Shown: one piece after another, positions 15,056 to 22,884 of the stretch | Layout of the letters: the number at the start of each line of letters is the position of its first letter | Position numbering within the stretch: the first letter of the stretch is position 1 | Source of the DNA: JABMPJ01 sp964345005 | GTDB taxonomy: Bacteria > Verrucomicrobiota > Kiritimatiellia > UBA8416 > JABMPJ01 | NCBI GenBank assembly: GCA_964345005.1 | Contig: CAYFPQ010000003.1 | Location: 1-64,000, forward strand | Direction of reading: 5' to 3' | Length of the DNA stretch: 64,000 nt | Program-made: the position numbers and the translations under genes | Notes under the pieces: generated by a model | What the model was told of the DNA's origin: nothing | Database searches by the model: none | The model's input: the letters and a program-made list of their open reading frames with translations, nothing else

Positions 15056-17403
15056 ACGCCGAAGACGCAGCCCTGCGGGCCAAAGAACTACACAAGGCCA
15101 TCGGACGCCATAACCGGCTCTACTACGTTGAGGCCAAACCAGAAATCTCGGATCGCGAGTATGACCGTCTTTACGACGAGCTGAAGGCGATCGAATCGGA
15201 GCATCCGAATCTGGTTACACCGGATTCGCCGACCCAGCGCGTAGGGGGCACTCCTCTCACGACGTTCGCCCACGTGCATCATCGGGTCCCGATGATGAGT
15301 CTCGACAACACCTACAACCGCAAAGAGCTGATCGATTTCGACCGCCGCGTTCGTCGCATGGTCGGCAATCAACCGTTCAGCTACGTCTTGGAACCGAAGG
15401 TGGACGGCGTGGCCGTCTCCCTGCGGTATGACGATGGGGCCCTGGTTCTCGGCTGCACACGCGGCAACGGGGAAGTCGGAGATGACATCACTGCCAATCT
15501 TCGCACAATCCCAAGCGTGCCGCTGCGTCTTCAAGGGGACAACCCTCCCAGACGTCTGGAGGTACGGGGAGAAGCATTCATGACTCTCGACGGTTTTGCG
15601 GCACTGAACGAAGCCCGCGTCGAGGCAGGGCAAGACGCTTTCATGAACCCGCGTAACGCGACAGCGGGATCTCTCAAGCAGCTCGATCCTCGCGTCGTTG
15701 CGACTCGTCCGCTTTCCGTCGTGCTCTACGGCTTGGGGGAAACGGAGGGTATTGAGTTCGCGGAACACACCGAACTTCTGGCCGCCTTGTCCTCCTACGG
15801 GCTGCCCACTCCCCCCCGGACATGGCTTGAGCCAACCATAGACGCCATACTAACGGACCTGGACAAACTCGAACAGGAACGGGATACCTTCCCGTTTGAA
15901 ATGGATGGCGGCGTCATCAAGGTCAACGAGCGCTCCCTCTACACGGAGCTCGGATCCACCGCCAAGAGCCCGCGCTGGGCTGTGGCATACAAGTACGAAC
16001 CGGAACAAGCCGAGACCGTCGTAGAGGCGATCACAATCCAAGTAGGACGAACCGGTGTACTGACGCCGGTGGCGGAGTTGAAAGAGGTCCTCCTTGCCGG
16101 CTCCAAGATCAAGCGCGCCACGCTGCATAATGCCGACGAAATCCAACGCAAGGACGTGCGTGTCGGCGATACGGTCGTAATCGAAAAAGCTGGCGAAGTG
16201 ATTCCGGCGATCATCAAGGTGATCACCGCACGGCGAACCGGATCCGAGAGGCATTTCGAGATGCCGACAGCCTGTCCGGAGTGTGGAACGGAAGTCGTGC
16301 GCAAGGAAGGCGAGGTGGCATGGCGCTGCAACAACCTGCAATGCCCCGCCCAGAACATCCGCCGGCTCCAGCATTTTGCCGCCCGCAACGCGATGGACAT
16401 CGAGGCCCTGGGCGGCATTGTCGCCCAAGCTCTCGTCCGCGCCGAGTTGGCGACTGAACCGCTCGACCTCTTCGGACTCTCACTCGAGAACCTTCGGAAG
16501 CTGAATCTAGGAACTGAAGACGAACGCCGCGTCTTTGGCGAGAAGAATGCGAGCCGCCTCCTGGATGCCGTGACGCGTGCTCGCGATGCATCTCTGGCCA
16601 CGTGGATTCATGCACTCGGAATACCGTCCGTGGGTAAGACTATCGCCTTGCAGCTCGGTGCATCCCACGGTTCGCTGGCCGAGGTGGCCTCATCCTCGCT
16701 CCTCAAGGACATTCTCGATCTGGAGCAGCAGCGCGCCAGCGCGATAGCGCTGAACCCCAACTCGCGCAAGAACCCGTTGCGGGCAACATCGCGTCGGAAA
16801 GCGATCGAGGCCGACATCAAGGGCACCCGCGGCGACGCCCGCGAGGCCCTGATCGCCGACCTTGAGGATGCCAAAGCTTCGGAGCAGGAAGAGCGTGTGC
16901 GACGGCAGCAGGAGCACAGCGATGCATTGGCGGCCATTGATGCCATTGTCGAACGCGTTCGAACGGCCGGCCTCACCGAAGAAGTCGGCCCTGTCGTTGC
17001 GCGCAACGTGCTGGCCTACTTCGCCTCACCAACGGGCAAAGCCGTTCTGGAACAACTGGCCAAGCTGGGTATTCGTCCGATGCCCGACACGGCTACAGAA
17101 GAATCATCGGCCGTTGCGGGACAGTCATTCGTCATTACGGGCACACTCAGCGAAATGACACGTGACGATGCCGCCGACATGATACGGCGCTCCGGTGGCC
17201 GCGTAGCGGGTTCCGTAAGCAGCAAGACGGACTTCCTTGTTGTCGGCAAGGAGCCAGGCGCACGCAAACTGCAGCAGGCGGAGAAAGCCGGTATCGCTAT
17301 CCTGACAGAGGAAGATCTCCTGGCCACACTCGGAGCAGCTTCGCGTGGCACGTCCCCGGGATCCGGGAACTCCATACGCCCGGAGCAGCAGGAGCTGTTC
17401 TAA
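15052..17403 (+). CDS. ligA: NAD-dependent DNA ligase LigA with HhH-domain insertion
   Basis: Seals nicks in replication and repair using NAD+. The 783-residue protein has domain Ia (LYYVEAKPEISDREYDRLYDEL), the adenylation site K116 in LEPKVDGVAVSLRY, the OB fold, a Cys4 zinc ribbon (C408, C411, C426, C431), helix-hairpin-helix repeats and a BRCT domain near 695-770. Typical LigA is about 670 residues; here about 85-95 charged helical residues (roughly 550-640, many Arg, Glu, Ala) interrupt the HhH domain after VGKTIALQLGASHGSLAEVA. The start is the ATG overlapping the upstream stop; the frame before it is the shadow of that gene. It ends in a 4-base convergent overlap with tatC. Confidence 0.96.
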   Translation: MNAEDAALRAKELHKAIGRHNRLYYVEAKPEISDREYDRLYDELKAIESEHPNLVTPDSPTQRVGGTPLTTFAHVHHRVPMMSLDNTYNRKELIDFDRRVRRMVGNQPFSYVLEPKVDGVAVSLRYDDGALVLGCTRGNGEVGDDITANLRTIPSVPLRLQGDNPPRRLEVRGEAFMTLDGFAALNEARVEAGQDAFMNPRNATAGSLKQLDPRVVATRPLSVVLYGLGETEGIEFAEHTELLAALSSYGLPTPPRTWLEPTIDAILTDLDKLEQERDTFPFEMDGGVIKVNERSLYTELGSTAKSPRWAVAYKYEPEQAETVVEAITIQVGRTGVLTPVAELKEVLLAGSKIKRATLHNADEIQRKDVRVGDTVVIEKAGEVIPAIIKVITARRTGSERHFEMPTACPECGTEVVRKEGEVAWRCNNLQCPAQNIRRLQHFAARNAMDIEALGGIVAQALVRAELATEPLDLFGLSLENLRKLNLGTEDERRVFGEKNASRLLDAVTRARDASLATWIHALGIPSVGKTIALQLGASHGSLAEVASSSLLKDILDLEQQRASAIALNPNSRKNPLRATSRRKAIEADIKGTRGDAREALIADLEDAKASEQEERVRRQQEHSDALAAIDAIVERVRTAGLTEEVGPVVARNVLAYFASPTGKAVLEQLAKLGIRPMPDTATEESSAVAGQSFVITGTLSEMTRDDAADMIRRSGGRVAGSVSSKTDFLVVGKEPGARKLQQAEKAGIAILTEEDLLATLGAASRGTSPGSGNSIRPEQQELF

Positions 17404-18152
17404 TCGCCGGCCCCGTTCTTCTGCTTCGACCGCTGGCGGGCCCATACGATCCAGATGCAGATTTCGTAGAGCAGAACCAGGGGCAGAGCCATCATGATCT
17501 GCGAGAGCGGGTCGGGCGGGGTCAACAGCATGGCCGCCACAAGAAGCCCTACCACGACATGACGCCTGTAGACTCGCAAAGACCGAGACGTCACGATGCC
17601 GAGGTTCCCCAACACCACGATCACGACGGGCAGCTCGTAAGCCAGGCCGAACGCTATAAGCAGACGCAGCACAAACGACACGTAGTCACCCAACTCCACG
17701 AACTCGCTGGTCAGTCCCAACCACTCGTTGATACGCAACATGAGCTGCACTACAGCAGGTAGCACCAGGAAATAGCCGAACGCCACGCCGGCGGCGAAAA
17801 GCAACACCGCAACGCCTAGCGCGTTGCGAACCGCCTTCCGCTCACGCGACGTGAGCCCCGGGAACACGAACCATGCCACCGCCATGAGGATGAACGGCAG
17901 TGCCAGAAGCAGGCCGCCCCAGAACCCAATCCGGAGGGTAATGGATAAGCCGCCAGCCACGCGCAATACCCGTAAGAAAGTCTCCGGATTCAAGCCGGCA
18001 CGCGCTACCGGGACCCTTAGAAGCGCCAATACGTAGGGTGCCAGGGGAAAGGCGAAGGCCATGCCCACCCCGAGCGAAATCAGCGACCAGAGGATGGTCC
18101 GCCGCAGGTCGCCGAGATGCTCGACGAAGGGCTTGGTGCCATGGTTATTCAA
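17400..18152 (-). CDS. tatC: Twin-arginine translocase subunit TatC
   Basis: The multispanning core of the Tat system, which binds twin-arginine signal peptides and exports folded proteins. The predicted product has six membrane helices and the family signature PFVEHLGDLRRTILWSL near its start, plus FWGGLLLALPFILMAVAWFV, FELPVV-type segment AYELPVVIVVLG and LTPPDPLSQIMMALPLVLLYE. A TTG at 18152 four bases after tatA is taken as start; an ATG at 18230 is possible but would overlap tatA by 74 bases with a low-complexity leader. It is last in the tol-pal-tat gene series. Confidence 0.93.
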   Translation of the reverse strand: MNNHGTKPFVEHLGDLRRTILWSLISLGVGMAFAFPLAPYVLALLRVPVARAGLNPETFLRVLRVAGGLSITLRIGFWGGLLLALPFILMAVAWFVFPGLTSRERKAVRNALGVAVLLFAAGVAFGYFLVLPAVVQLMLRINEWLGLTSEFVELGDYVSFVLRLLIAFGLAYELPVVIVVLGNLGIVTSRSLRVYRRHVVVGLLVAAMLLTPPDPLSQIMMALPLVLLYEICIWIVWARQRSKQKNGAGD

Positions 18153-18156
18153 TCGG

Positions 18157-18516
18157 TCAGCCGGCAAGGGGACGGTCCTCCCTGCCCGTGTCGCTTTCGA
18201 CCGTGATGTCGTCAGCACCTTTGGCCGCATCGTCCACCTCGGTGCTGTAGACGTCGTCTTCGGCCTGATCGTCGGCCTCGGCGTGCTCGTCGATCACTGC
18301 ACGAATGCCCTCATTCATGTCCTCCTCCACACTCAGGAGCTGATCGCGAAAGTCATTCGACGCACGGCGGAGTTGCCGCATCAGGTTACCGAGAGTCCGT
18401 GCGAAACCTGGAAGCTTACGCGGACCGAACAGGAGCAGGACCACGAGAAATATGAGAATCAGCTCTCCGGGGCCGGGCGCACCGGAGAAGAATCCGATCT
18501 GGGGCATCGGGATCAT
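18157..18516 (-). CDS. tatA: Sec-independent protein translocase TatA/B family protein
   Basis: A 119-residue Tat subunit. One short N-terminal membrane helix (GELILIFLVVLLLFGPRKLPG) leads into the amphipathic helix FARTLGNLMRQLRRASNDFRDQL, then an acidic unstructured tail. The FGPRKLPG hinge is diagnostic. TatA and TatB are hard to separate by sequence, and only one copy lies here beside tatC, so it may do both jobs or a second copy may exist elsewhere. It follows pal by 5 bases. Confidence 0.9.
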   Translation of the reverse strand: MIPMPQIGFFSGAPGPGELILIFLVVLLLFGPRKLPGFARTLGNLMRQLRRASNDFRDQLLSVEEDMNEGIRAVIDEHAEADDQAEDDVYSTEVDDAAKGADDITVESDTGREDRPLAG

Positions 18517-18521
18517 GCAGC

Positions 18522-19022
18522 CTAACGATACAGTGCGAACTCACCGCGCCGGTTGCGCGCCCAGGCCGCATCGTTGTGCCCCATGTCAGCCGGCTGTTCT
18601 TCGCCGTAGCTGCGTGTCTGGATGCGCACACTGTCTACGCCCAACCCGATGAGGTAGGCACGTACCGCCAAGGCACGGTGTTCGCCAAGCGACATGTTGT
18701 ACTCGCGGCTGCCACGCTCATCGCAATGCCCCTCAACAACGAGATTCACATCGCTGGCGTCACGGAGATAGTCAGCCACCTGGTTCAATGTGCCGACTTC
18801 CGAACCATCGATCTGGTAGCTGTCATAGCGAAAGCTTACCGGGTCGAAGGAAACATCAGTCACACGCACACCGTCCTCGAAACGCTCCATCAACGCGTGA
18901 TCACCATCCAATTCCTCGATGATCAGTGATTCCCCCATCTCGTCGCCACCCGTCCGGCAACCGCCGGCCAGAACTGCCACGCAAACCAGAAGTGCACCCA
19001 GGTACCAGAAACTCGATTTCAT
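18522..19022 (-). CDS. pal: Peptidoglycan-associated lipoprotein Pal
   Basis: An outer-membrane lipoprotein that binds peptidoglycan and works with TolB in envelope constriction. The 166-residue precursor has a lipoprotein signal with lipobox LAGGC, then an acidic linker and an OmpA/Pal domain with LRDASDVNLVVEGHCDERGSREYNMSLGEHRALAVRAYL and a final RNRRGEFALYR-type end. The start was moved 5 codons inside the longest frame because GGAG stands 9 bases before this ATG. It follows tolB by 19 bases. Confidence 0.95.
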   Translation of the reverse strand: MKSSFWYLGALLVCVAVLAGGCRTGGDEMGESLIIEELDGDHALMERFEDGVRVTDVSFDPVSFRYDSYQIDGSEVGTLNQVADYLRDASDVNLVVEGHCDERGSREYNMSLGEHRALAVRAYLIGLGVDSVRIQTRSYGEEQPADMGHNDAAWARNRRGEFALYR

Positions 19023-19041
19023 CGCCGATTTCTCCATTGCT

Positions 19042-20268
19042 TTATTGCGAAGACCAATCCGGAGAATACCAGTCTCCTTCGGAAGACGTTAAACGTAGCG
19101 GAGGGTCTCCTAGAACGTCAAGAATATACAGATGAGAGCGGTAGCCAGCCGTTCGCGTACACACTATGTGACGGCTATCGGGCGCCCACGACGGATCCTC
19201 CCAGTCTGCAGAACCGTCGGTCAACTGGGTATGGCGACGGACCGCCGGGTCGTAGATGCATATCTCGTAGGCACCCCGGCGGCGGCTACTATAAGCGATA
19301 CGACCATCGGCCGCCCAGTCAGGTGCCGCGTTCTCCCGGCCCTCGTAGGTCAAGCGTTTGGCAGCTCTGCCATGCAGGGCCTGAACATAGAGCTGAGGAC
19401 GGCCCGACCGGTCTGACACAAACACCAACTGTTTGCCATCGGGTGACCACGACGGACTCGCCTCCGCAGCGTACGGCGTGCGGGTGATACGCGAGAGCAC
19501 ACCGCTTCTCAGGTCCTTCACGTAGAGGTCCGGGTTGCCATCCTTGGAGAGTGTGACCGCGATACGCCGCCCATCCGGCGACAGCACGGCACCGCTGTTA
19601 AGTCCCGGATAGGCCGCCAGGCGCGTACGGCGTCCGCCGCTGAGGTCGATCCGATAAGCATCCGGATACCCGTTGTGGAAGGAGGTGTAGAGAATCTCGG
19701 AAACGCCTTTGCCCCACGACGGCGAAAGGCACACCGCCTTGTCGTGGGTTGCGCGCCGCAGGCGTTCTCCGTCGGCATCACAGAGGTAGAGATCTTGCTT
19801 TCCCACCCGGGCGCCCACCATCACGATCTGCGTCGAGGCAATGCCCGGTACGCCCTTCACGGCCCTCACGATCGCGTCGGCTGTTCGGTGAGCCAGCTGC
19901 CTCGCATTAGCCGCCGTATCCCGGAGAGACTTCGAAAGCAACGTCTTGCCGGTGATGATGTTGACAACTCTGCACTGACCGGCGAGCTGGTCCCCCGATC
20001 CCTGGCAGACGCCGGAAACGTCGACGCTTGCACCGCTGGAAGTTATCTCAAACCAACCGGAGCGCTCCAAATCCGCCTGCAGCACCTGTCGAAACGTCTG
20101 GGATACCGCCCGGCTATCCGTGCGCATATCTTTCAAGCTCAGGGCTGTCTTGATCGACCCCGCCTTGACGATCTCGACGTCTGCCGCGTGCAGACTCGCC
20201 GTCCAGCCGATCCCCAGCGCGATTGTCGCCGCGAACCGCCGCCACCCACTATTCCACTCTAAACGCAA
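19042..20268 (-). CDS. tolB: Tol-Pal system periplasmic protein TolB
   Basis: Periplasmic beta-propeller protein that binds Pal. It has a signal peptide (RRFAATIALGIGWTASLHA), an N-terminal alpha/beta domain (ADVEIVKAGSIKTALSLKDM) and six-blade propeller repeats seen as PSWGKGVSEILYTSFHNG, LSPDGRRIAVTLSKDGNPDLYVKDL, PSWSPDGKQLVFVSDRSGRPQLYV, PDWAADGRIAYSSRRRGAYEICIYD and PSWAPDSRHIVCTR. The TTG at 20268 has GGGAG seven bases before it; a GTG at 20301 would lengthen the overlap with tolA from 20 to 53 bases and lacks a good site. Confidence 0.94.
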   Translation of the reverse strand: MRLEWNSGWRRFAATIALGIGWTASLHAADVEIVKAGSIKTALSLKDMRTDSRAVSQTFRQVLQADLERSGWFEITSSGASVDVSGVCQGSGDQLAGQCRVVNIITGKTLLSKSLRDTAANARQLAHRTADAIVRAVKGVPGIASTQIVMVGARVGKQDLYLCDADGERLRRATHDKAVCLSPSWGKGVSEILYTSFHNGYPDAYRIDLSGGRRTRLAAYPGLNSGAVLSPDGRRIAVTLSKDGNPDLYVKDLRSGVLSRITRTPYAAEASPSWSPDGKQLVFVSDRSGRPQLYVQALHGRAAKRLTYEGRENAAPDWAADGRIAYSSRRRGAYEICIYDPAVRRHTQLTDGSADWEDPSWAPDSRHIVCTRTAGYRSHLYILDVLGDPPLRLTSSEGDWYSPDWSSQ

Positions 20269-20917
20269 TGCTGATCTCCCGATGTCGATTTTCGAATCCA
20301 CTTGGTAAGCCCGTGACGCGCTTCACCGCATTCAGAGCCCGGCGCACTGAATTGTCAAGGACCGCGTTACCCGAAGGCTGGGAGAGCCTGCCCGACATCA
20401 CTCGGCCATCCTTCCCGAGAACGATGACCGCCTCAACACTGTCGCCGCCTACCTCGGCCCGGCTCGGCTGAACCCACACCTCGTAGAAGGCTGCACGTAC
20501 GCGGGCAAATCCACGCGCATCGGCATCCGGGATTCGTGTACGGTCCGAGGGCTTCGCTCCCTGGGCCAGCAGGCGCTCGATGTCCTCGGGAGAAAGTGTC
20601 GGCTTGCGGTCGGAACCTGTTGGCCGCTTGATCCGCTTCTGGCTTGTTTCGATCTTCTTCCGGGGCCTCTTCTTGACGGGCCGCCTCTTCACGGGGGCGG
20701 GATCCGGCGGAGGGGGCGCTGGTATCGGCTCGGGCTCGACAACCGGATTCGGTTCAGGCGCGGGTTCCCCCGGCACCTCAACAGTGAACTCGATCGGTAT
20801 GACCTCCTTTGGCTTACGCCGGAATAGCCAGCGGCAGCCCGACATACCGGAAAGCACCAGCACAATCACAACATGCACGATCGTGACCACTCGCAAGTTG
20901 TGACCGAATCCCCTCAT
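20249..20917 (-). CDS. tolA: TolA/TonB-like energy-transducing protein
   Basis: A 222-residue protein with an N-terminal membrane helix (VVTIVHVVIVLVLSGMSG), a Pro-, Glu- and Lys-rich periplasm-spanning linker (EPAPEPNPVVEPEPIPAPPP, then a basic stretch), and a C-terminal TonB/TolA fold with DGRVMSGRLSQPSGNAVLDNSV and a terminal IAFRVE. Its place between tolR and tolB argues for TolA rather than TonB. E. coli TolA is about 420 residues with a long helical domain; here that domain is replaced by the short Pro/Lys linker. AGGAG precedes the start; the end overlaps tolB. Confidence 0.82.
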   Translation of the reverse strand: MRGFGHNLRVVTIVHVVIVLVLSGMSGCRWLFRRKPKEVIPIEFTVEVPGEPAPEPNPVVEPEPIPAPPPPDPAPVKRRPVKKRPRKKIETSQKRIKRPTGSDRKPTLSPEDIERLLAQGAKPSDRTRIPDADARGFARVRAAFYEVWVQPSRAEVGGDSVEAVIVLGKDGRVMSGRLSQPSGNAVLDNSVRRALNAVKRVTGLPSGFENRHREISIAFRVE

Positions 20918-20923
20918 ACCGCG

Positions 20924-21325
20924 CTACTCCTGGGTTACCAGGGCCATGCGTGCGATGCCCTCCCCGTGCAGGATTTTCAACACCTTCACCACCACGGCAT
21001 ACTGCACACGCTCGTCCGCGCGAACCATAATGGTCGTTTCGGCTGCACGGGTACCCAAGGCGTGCATCTGGGCCTGGAACTCGGACTCCGTGACAGGCAC
21101 ATCGTCCAGAAAGAGCGCGCCGTCTTCGCGGATGGTGATCGTCTGGGCTTCCTCGGGCGTCAGAGACTCGGCCTTGGCCTGAGGCAGTTGCACAGGGATG
21201 CCCTGCTCGATCAATGGGAAGGTGATGATAAACGTGATGAGAAGGATGAACGTCAGATCCATCAGAGGGGTCAGGTTGATCTCGCTGATCTGCTTGAGCG
21301 ATGTAAGCGGCGTCTTACGTCCCAC
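20924..21325 (-). CDS. tolR: ExbD/TolR family protein
   Basis: A 133-residue component of the proton-driven Tol motor. It has the ExbD/TolR signature INLTPLMDLTFILLITFIIT, with the Asp in the membrane helix needed for proton coupling, then a periplasmic domain with LPQAKAESLTPEEAQTITIRED and a C-terminal YAVVVKVLKILHGEGI segment. It lies 8 bases after tolQ and 6 bases before tolA, consistent with one transcript. Confidence 0.95.
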   Translation of the reverse strand: MGRKTPLTSLKQISEINLTPLMDLTFILLITFIITFPLIEQGIPVQLPQAKAESLTPEEAQTITIREDGALFLDDVPVTESEFQAQMHALGTRAAETTIMVRADERVQYAVVVKVLKILHGEGIARMALVTQE

Positions 21326-21333
21326 GATGCCCC

Positions 21334-22092
21334 CTACGACAGCTTGTGATAGTGATGCTCAATATCGGATGTGAGTTCTTGCGTGAAGTTGTCCATCTCG
21401 ACGCTCGTGCGACGCAGTCGATCACTCAACACGTTGTACCCAATGGCCGAGGGCAGCGCCACCAGCAAGCCGATCACCGTGGTCAAGAGCGCCCCCGATA
21501 TGCCGGGCGCCACGGCAGACAGCATCGCGTTGCCCGTAACGGCCATACCCCCGAACGCATCCATCACGCCCCAGACGGTGCCGAGAAGTCCCAGGAACGG
21601 GGCCGTGCTGGCTGAGGTAGCCAGGAGCCCCATGCTCGTCTCCAGCAGCAGTGCCTGGTCAGCCATCGTCCGTTCGGCGACGTTGCGAACGCCGCTCAAC
21701 TGCACCTCGTTCAGGCAGCGGCGCTCCGATCCCACGCTGCCCATGAACAGTTCCTCCGGCTCGGCACCACGTACCTCAAGCGCCGTTCCGAGAGCAAGAC
21801 AGGTTCGGTCATACACCACGTAGAGCGGACTACCTTCAAAACGGTTGCGCTTCAGGAAGAGACCGGCCGGATGCGTCTCTTTCCGGTAAGCCTGCAGAAA
21901 ACGAAACGACATGACCCGGGCCAAGCGCATCTCCCGCATCTTAGTAAGCATCACTGACCACGCGAAAATCGACCCGGCAAAAAGGATGGCTACGATGATC
22001 TTTCCCGCCAGGTTGGACTGCCGGATGGCAAACCCCATCCCGGCGAGAACCGGTTCGGGCATAACTCCAATCTCGATCCATTGGTATAGCAT
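21334..22092 (-). CDS. tolQ: MotA/TolQ/ExbB proton channel family protein
   Basis: A 252-residue inner-membrane protein that forms the proton channel with TolR. It has an N-terminal membrane helix (GKIIVAILFAGSIFAWSVML), a cytoplasmic loop, and the paired helices LLATSASTAPFLGLLGTVWGVMDAF and ISGALLTTVIGLLVALPSAIGYN with the conserved LGLLGTVWG and Ala/Thr/Pro residues. The ATG at 22092 (MLYQWIEIG) was chosen over an upstream one at 22155 because a G-rich site precedes it and family alignment begins there. It is the first gene of the tol-pal-tat series. Confidence 0.93.
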   Translation of the reverse strand: MLYQWIEIGVMPEPVLAGMGFAIRQSNLAGKIIVAILFAGSIFAWSVMLTKMREMRLARVMSFRFLQAYRKETHPAGLFLKRNRFEGSPLYVVYDRTCLALGTALEVRGAEPEELFMGSVGSERRCLNEVQLSGVRNVAERTMADQALLLETSMGLLATSASTAPFLGLLGTVWGVMDAFGGMAVTGNAMLSAVAPGISGALLTTVIGLLVALPSAIGYNVLSDRLRRTSVEMDNFTQELTSDIEHHYHKLS

Positions 22093-22260
22093 TGTACGAT
22101 TTGCCCCCCTGCGTATGTGGTGCTCCGTGATAGTACGGCTGCGCGGAGAAGCCATTCAAGCTGAAAAGGAAAATGGCGGCAGAAGACCTATCGATCCTCC
22201 GCCGCCACTTCGTGAAAAACAGTGACAGGGGGTCAGAAAACCCCAATCACACCTCGGTGA

Positions 22261-22593
22261 TTACTTCTTTTTCTTGGTGGCCTTCTTCTTGGCAGCCTTC
22301 TTCTTCGGGGCAGCCTTCTTCGCGACCTTCTTCTTCGCTACCTTCTTCTTGGCGACCTTCTTTTTCGGGGCAGCTTTCTTAGCGACCTTCTTTTTCGCCG
22401 CCTTCTTTTTCGGAGCAGCCTTCTTCTTGGCTACCTTCTTCTTTGGGGCAGCCTTCTTCTTGGCTACCTTCTTTTTCGGAGCAGCCTTTTTCTTGGCTAC
22501 CTTCTTCTTCGGGGCGGCCTTCTTCTTCGGGGCGGCCTTCTTCTTGGCTACCTTTTTGGCAACCTTTTTCTTCGGTGCCTTCTTTGCTGCCAC
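22261..22593 (-). CDS. Histone H1-like Lys/Ala/Pro-rich DNA-binding protein
   Basis: A 110-residue very basic protein composed almost only of Lys, Ala, Pro and Val in repeats of the form AAPKKKVAKKK (the exact 33-base unit recurs several times at the DNA level). This matches the C-terminal tail of eukaryotic H1 and the bacterial Hc1/AlgP/KAP-type nucleoid proteins, which bind DNA without sequence specificity. Start is a GTG at 22593, giving MAAKKAPKKK; AGGAGG stands 8 bases upstream of it, while a GTG at 22602 would be too close. No domain other than the tail is present. Confidence 0.85.
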   Translation of the reverse strand: MAAKKAPKKKVAKKVAKKKAAPKKKAAPKKKVAKKKAAPKKKVAKKKAAPKKKVAKKKAAPKKKAAKKKVAKKAAPKKKVAKKKVAKKKVAKKAAPKKKAAKKKATKKKK

Positions 22594-22729
22594 GTCTCCC
22601 ACCTCCTCTTGGCTCGAGGCAACGGCCCCGAGTGGTTTAGCATGCTGTTTCCCGATTCCCCCTTGGGCATCTCGACATCATGCAAAGTGAAAAGAAGATC
22701 TCCGGTGCGGTGCTTTCTTTGTTGAAGCG

Positions 22730-22758
22730 AATTTATCCAGCGCTCTCGACACCGTCAA
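22730..22758 (-). promoter_or_regulatory. Sigma-70-type promoter for the histone H1-like gene
   Basis: On the minus strand TTGACG (22758-22753) and TAAATT (22735-22730) are separated by exactly 17 bases. The leader to the GTG at 22593 would be about 130 bases. The rest of the 291-base divergent gap (22594-22884) holds no convincing promoter for the plus-strand gene. Confidence 0.5.
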
Positions 22759-22884
22759 TCGTCTATGGCAATCAAGACTCCACCACAAACATATGCCTTA
22801 TATTGCAGGCACATGACGACATAGCCACGCTTCCGTGGCGAGCCACACACTTGCAATCGCATCGCGGTGTGGTACGGTGCACGC

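Noticed and set aside
22246..22263. Short palindrome AATCAC-GTGATT at the histone-like gene stop as terminator
   Set aside because: The stem has six pairs, lacks a T-tract and includes the stop codon; too weak.
22274..22690. Phe/Ala-rich plus-strand frame opposite the histone-like gene
   Set aside because: The reverse complement of Lys/Ala codons gives Phe/Ala/Leu runs; it mimics a membrane protein but has no independent evidence.
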